Shown: in pieces, positions 23,191 to 25,486 of the stretch | Numbering within the stretch: the stretch's first letter is position 1 | Layout: the number at the start of each line of letters is the position of its first letter | Origin: JALOOE01 sp964423545 | GTDB taxonomy: Bacteria > Chloroflexota > Anaerolineae > CG2-30-64-16 | NCBI GenBank assembly: GCA_964423545.1 | Contig: CAYRFV010000046.1 | Coordinates: forward strand, 1 to 25,486 | DNA: 25,486 bases | Direction of reading: 5' to 3' | Notes under the pieces: generated by a model | What the model was told of the DNA's origin: nothing | The model's database searches: none | Seen by the model: the letters and a program-made list of their open reading frames with translations, nothing else | Made by a program: the position numbers and the translations under genes

Positions 23191-23216
23191 CTTTATCGTT
23201 CACTTGAACGATAAAG
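23191..23216. promoter_or_regulatory. 26-bp palindromic operator in the lacI/phyH divergent region
   Basis: Two perfect 12-bp arms, CTTTATCGTTCA (23191-23202) and its exact reverse complement (23205-23216), flank a two-base centre. The site covers the predicted lacI transcription start, immediately downstream of the -10 at 23219-23224. It is the obvious candidate binding site of the LacI-family protein. The AT-rich arms stand out from the GC-rich surroundings. Confidence 0.8.
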
Positions 23217-23218
23217 AA

Positions 23219-23247
23219 ACTGTAACACAGCTTACAGCCATTGTCAA
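23219..23247 (-). promoter_or_regulatory. Sigma70-type promoter for lacI and transporter B
   Basis: On the minus strand TTGACA (23242-23247) is followed after 17 bases by TACAGT (23219-23224), a perfect -35 with a four-of-six -10. Transcription would start near 23212, within the 26-bp palindrome. No promoter of similar quality is visible further down before 21923, so this one may drive the whole transporter B operon. Confidence 0.7.
23220..23237. promoter_or_regulatory. Second inverted repeat, inside the lacI promoter spacer
   Basis: Six-base arms CTGTAA (23220-23225) and TTACAG (23232-23237) are separated by six bases. It lies between the -35 and -10 of the lacI promoter, where binding would block RNA polymerase. 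The TGTAA...TTACA half-sites resemble those of some GalR/LacI members. Confidence 0.45.
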
Positions 23248-23259
23248 ACGCGCCGCGTT
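23247..23259. promoter_or_regulatory. Third inverted repeat, upstream of the lacI -35
   Basis: AACGCG (23247-23252) and CGCGTT (23254-23259) pair perfectly around a single C. It touches the -35 of the lacI promoter and lies 58 bases before the phyH start, so it could act on either gene. A short GC palindrome alone is weak evidence; its position makes it worth noting. Confidence 0.35.
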
Positions 23260-23316
23260 CAATTGGGTTTACGCTGGAATCCAGCGGCCGCTCGCCAACG
23301 CACCTGGAGGATGAGA

Positions 23317-24255
23317 ATGACTCGACCGCCTGCCAAGGAATCGCCCGTGATCGTCGGCTTCGACGACGCCACCCCACTGCTCTCTGCGCCGCAAGCCCTC
23401 CGGGCCCAGGCCGATCGCGACGGCTATCTCTTCTTCCGGAAGCTCTTGCCGGCTGAGATCGTGCTCGATCTGCGGCGTCAGCTTCTGCAGGTCCTGGATC
23501 AGTTCGGCTGGCTCCAGCAAGAGGAGGAGCCGAGGCTGGGCCTGGCGGATCCCGGCGCGGTGGCTGATCTGGAGTCGTGGGGCGGCACCGGCGTGCCGCA
23601 GGCCGCCTACCTCGCGATCCAGAAGGTCGAGCTGTTCCACCGCTTGCCGCACCATCCGAATCTGATCCACATGTACGAGACGCTGTTCGGCAAGCCTGTC
23701 CTACCGCATCCTCGGAATATCGCCCGCCTGATGGTGCCGTCGCCCGGGGCGGCGCCCACGCCGATCCATCAGGATTTCATCCACATCCAGGGCACGCGCA
23801 ACGTCTGGACCGCCTGGATTCCCTTCGGTGACGTGCCGCGCGCGCTGGGCGGGCTGGCTGTTATGCGGGGCTCCCATAAGCAAGGGGTCCTGGCCGTGGC
23901 GCCGGCGGCAGGCGCAGGCGGGCTGGAAGCCATCGTGTGTCACACCGATCTGCCCTGGATCGAGCACGACTACGAGGTGGGCGACGTGCTGACCTTCCAC
24001 AGCTGCACGGTGCACAAAGCCCTGCCCAATCTCATGGGCAATCGCGTACGGTTGTCGTGCGACTATCGCTATCAGCCGGCGGATGAAGATCTCGAAGAGA
24101 AATCCCTCAAGCCCCACATGCAGGTGGCCGACTGGTCGGAGCTGTACGCCGGCTGGCCCGACAGCACCCTGAAGTACTACTGGAGGAAACACGATCTTGT
24201 CCTGTCGCCCTGGGACGAGACGATACGGTGGCAGAAGGAGCGCATCTGCGACTAA
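23317..24255 (+). CDS. PhyH-family Fe(II)/2-oxoglutarate-dependent oxygenase
   Basis: A 312-residue protein of the phytanoyl-CoA dioxygenase family. The iron triad is His151-x-Asp153 (PIHQDF) and a distal His233 (FHSCTVHKALPN). Arg245 (RVRLSCDYRYQP) would bind 2-oxoglutarate. These sit on the usual double-stranded beta-helix. Family members hydroxylate small molecules such as lipids, osmolytes, antibiotics and alkaloids, or cause oxidative demethylation; the substrate cannot be read here. The start is ATG at 23317 because GGAGG lies six bases upstream; the ATG at 23311 directly abuts that sequence. It is the only plus-strand gene in the window, divergent from lacI with a shared control region of 207 bases, and so probably under the same regulator. 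It converges on the Gfo/Idh gene through a hairpin. Confidence 0.9.
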   Translation: MTRPPAKESPVIVGFDDATPLLSAPQALRAQADRDGYLFFRKLLPAEIVLDLRRQLLQVLDQFGWLQQEEEPRLGLADPGAVADLESWGGTGVPQAAYLAIQKVELFHRLPHHPNLIHMYETLFGKPVLPHPRNIARLMVPSPGAAPTPIHQDFIHIQGTRNVWTAWIPFGDVPRALGGLAVMRGSHKQGVLAVAPAAGAGGLEAIVCHTDLPWIEHDYEVGDVLTFHSCTVHKALPNLMGNRVRLSCDYRYQPADEDLEEKSLKPHMQVADWSELYAGWPDSTLKYYWRKHDLVLSPWDETIRWQKERICD

Positions 24256-24266
24256 GGGGGAGCCGA

Positions 24267-24313
24267 ACCAGGCGGCGGGATAGGGGAGGAGAACCATCCC
24301 CTGCCCGCCTGGT
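24267..24313. terminator. Bidirectional hairpin terminator between convergent genes
   Basis: ACCAGGCGG-x-GGG at 24267-24279 pairs with CCCGCCTGGT at 24304-24313, with one bulged base, and an inner stem AGGGGA/TCCCCT continues inside. It sits 12 bases after the phyH stop (24255) and 22 bases after the Gfo/Idh stop (24335), as expected for a shared terminator. The flanking T-tract is short (GTTTG on the plus strand). Confidence 0.7.
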
Positions 24314-24334
24314 GTTTGCGTGCCCGAGCCAGGG

Positions 24335-25363
24335 TCATTCTCCGATCATCACCCTCTGTTTGGCCTCTGCGCTTTCGATTGCACCGAACACCATGGCCAG
24401 GCTTCTGATGTTGTCGGCTCCCGCGGTCTCCGGCGTCGCTCCGGTCTGGATACAGCGCACGAAGTCGCGGATCACCCCGCCGTGCCCGCCGATCTTGTCG
24501 GGATCGTCGTAAGGCGGAAGCTCGATTTCCTGCATGGAAGACAGGAAGCCGCCGGTCTTCGCCACTGCCTCGGCCCGGAAGCCGGTCGCGCCGTCCCACT
24601 TCACGCTGCCTTTCGTGCCGACAATCCGCCAGTCGCACTCCCAAGTGGTCCGCAACCCCTCGGCGCACCAACTGCCGCGATAGTTGCAGACGATGCCTCC
24701 CGTCATCTCGAAGATCGCCATGGCTGAGGCATCGTGGTCGTACCACGAGCCGGCCGGATTCCACTCGTGGCAGTAGACGGCAAGCGCGTCAGCGCCGGAG
24801 ATCAGCCGCGCTGCGTCGAAGGTGTGGATCGCCATGTCGAGCAATAGTACGTGCTCCATGCGGTCGCGAAAGCCGCCGAAGTGTGCGCCGATGTAGAAGT
24901 CGCAGTTGACGGTGGTGATGTCGCCGATCGTGCCTGCTTCCAGGAACGCCCGCAGCCGGCGGATATTGGGGTCGTAGCGGCGGTTCTGGATGACTGCGTA
25001 GCGCTTGTCGGCCGCTTGGGCGGCCGCCACCATCTGGCGAGCGTGCGCCATCGAATCGGCCAGCGGCTTCTCTCCCAGCACGTGGCAGCCGCGCCGCAGC
25101 GCCTCCAGGGTGACCTGGACATGAGCTTCGGGCACGGTGCAATCGAAGACGGCATCGGGGCGGGTCACCTGCAGCGCAGCGCTCAGGTCGGTGTCAATCA
25201 CGGCATCGGTCCAGCCGAACTGCTCCGCGCGGCCGCGCGCCGCCGCTTCATTGAGATCGACGAATCCGACCATGCGGATCTCGGGAATCTGCTTGATCGC
25301 TTCGAGCCAGGCGCGGCTGATGCCGCCGCAGCCGGCGAGGACAACTTTGAGTGAGTGGGTCAT
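24335..25363 (-). CDS. Gfo/Idh/MocA-family NAD(P)-dependent oxidoreductase
   Basis: A 342-residue dehydrogenase. The Rossmann nucleotide-binding loop is AGCGGIS (10-16), the acidic residue ending strand 2 is in FVDLN (34-38), and the family's catalytic motif is GEKP (97-100, Lys99). Asp176 and His180 in DMAIHTFD are the expected partners. The C-terminal half is the alpha/beta dimerisation domain, ending SAEAKQRVMIGE. Members oxidise or reduce sugars, inositols and related polyols. ATG at 25363 matches the family N-terminus, with GGAG about ten bases upstream. It is transcribed toward phyH and shares a terminator with it. In context it likely acts in sugar or polyol conversion, but no substrate is indicated. 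Confidence 0.92.
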   Translation of the reverse strand: MTHSLKVVLAGCGGISRAWLEAIKQIPEIRMVGFVDLNEAAARGRAEQFGWTDAVIDTDLSAALQVTRPDAVFDCTVPEAHVQVTLEALRRGCHVLGEKPLADSMAHARQMVAAAQAADKRYAVIQNRRYDPNIRRLRAFLEAGTIGDITTVNCDFYIGAHFGGFRDRMEHVLLLDMAIHTFDAARLISGADALAVYCHEWNPAGSWYDHDASAMAIFEMTGGIVCNYRGSWCAEGLRTTWECDWRIVGTKGSVKWDGATGFRAEAVAKTGGFLSSMQEIELPPYDDPDKIGGHGGVIRDFVRCIQTGATPETAGADNIRSLAMVFGAIESAEAKQRVMIGE

Positions 25364-25429
25364 GGCGCCTTCGCTCCCTGAGAGAAGTGTCCGCAGTGAG
25401 GACGCGGTCGCTGCCCCCATCCTGCGGGC

Positions 25430-25459
25430 ATGGTAGCACAAAAGCTGCACAGTGGCCAA
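25430..25459 (-). promoter_or_regulatory. Weak promoter candidate for the Gfo/Idh gene
   Basis: On the minus strand TTGGCC (25454-25459) and TACCAT (25430-25435), each matching consensus at four of six positions, are separated by 18 bases. The site lies about 70 bases upstream of the ATG at 25363. The rest of the right edge (25364-25486) shows no other feature I can support. Confidence 0.3.
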
Positions 25460-25486
25460 ATGCGGAAAGCCGGCAGGCGGCTTACG

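Noticed and set aside
1..25486. tRNA, rRNA, CRISPR array, insertion sequence, integrase or attachment site
   Set aside because: No cloverleaf-like sequence, rRNA core, regular spaced repeats, transposase motif or terminal inverted repeats were recognised on either strand. The window shows no direct sign of a mobile element.

Overview
The window is a GC-rich bacterial accessory region dedicated to scavenging and using organic substrates. No rRNA, tRNA or other taxonomic marker is present. The gene style points to Chloroflexota: family-5 solute-binding lipoproteins carrying Val/Glu/Lys-rich or Ala/Pro-rich linkers, UROD-like proteins inside transport operons, GH127 and PhyH neighbours. That assignment is an inference. 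Two 10-base N runs (869-878 and 4498-4507) show the piece is a scaffolded draft, probably from a metagenome.

Region A (1-9530, all minus strand) reads as one transport and catabolic operon. It starts at a strong sigma70-type promoter (-35 at 9525-9530, -10 at 9502-9507). The order of transcription is: family-5 solute-binding lipoprotein, intercistronic hairpin, two DppB/DppC-type permeases, M28 metallopeptidase, UROD-like protein, enolase-superfamily (mandelate racemase type) enzyme, alpha/beta hydrolase, VOC protein, and a GH32 glycosidase cut by the window edge. No ATPase genes accompany this transporter.

Region B (9569-23247, all minus strand) is a second, complete transporter locus. A LacI-type regulator with a strong palindromic operator on its own promoter is followed by a Tat-lipoprotein binding protein, a small single-span membrane protein of unknown function, a second paralogous binding protein, a hairpin, DppB-, DppC-, DppD- and DppF-type subunits, and a second UROD-like protein. 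After a hairpin come a GH127 beta-L-arabinofuranosidase-type enzyme and what looks like the C-terminal remnant of a GH172/DUF2961 protein.

Region C (23317-25486) holds a PhyH-family Fe(II)/2-oxoglutarate oxygenase on the plus strand, divergent from lacI. It converges across a hairpin terminator on a Gfo/Idh/MocA oxidoreductase read on the minus strand.

Taken together, the DppABCDF ('peptide') architecture probably imports oligosaccharides or modified sugar-like compounds. Pointers are the LacI regulator, GH32, GH127, the GH172 remnant, the MR-type enolase homologue and the Gfo/Idh oxidoreductase. The M28 peptidase in region A leaves a peptide or peptide-like conjugate possible there. The least explained parts are the small membrane protein between the two duplicated binding proteins, the two UROD-like proteins that each ride with a transporter, and the inverted repeats stacked in the lacI/phyH divergent region.
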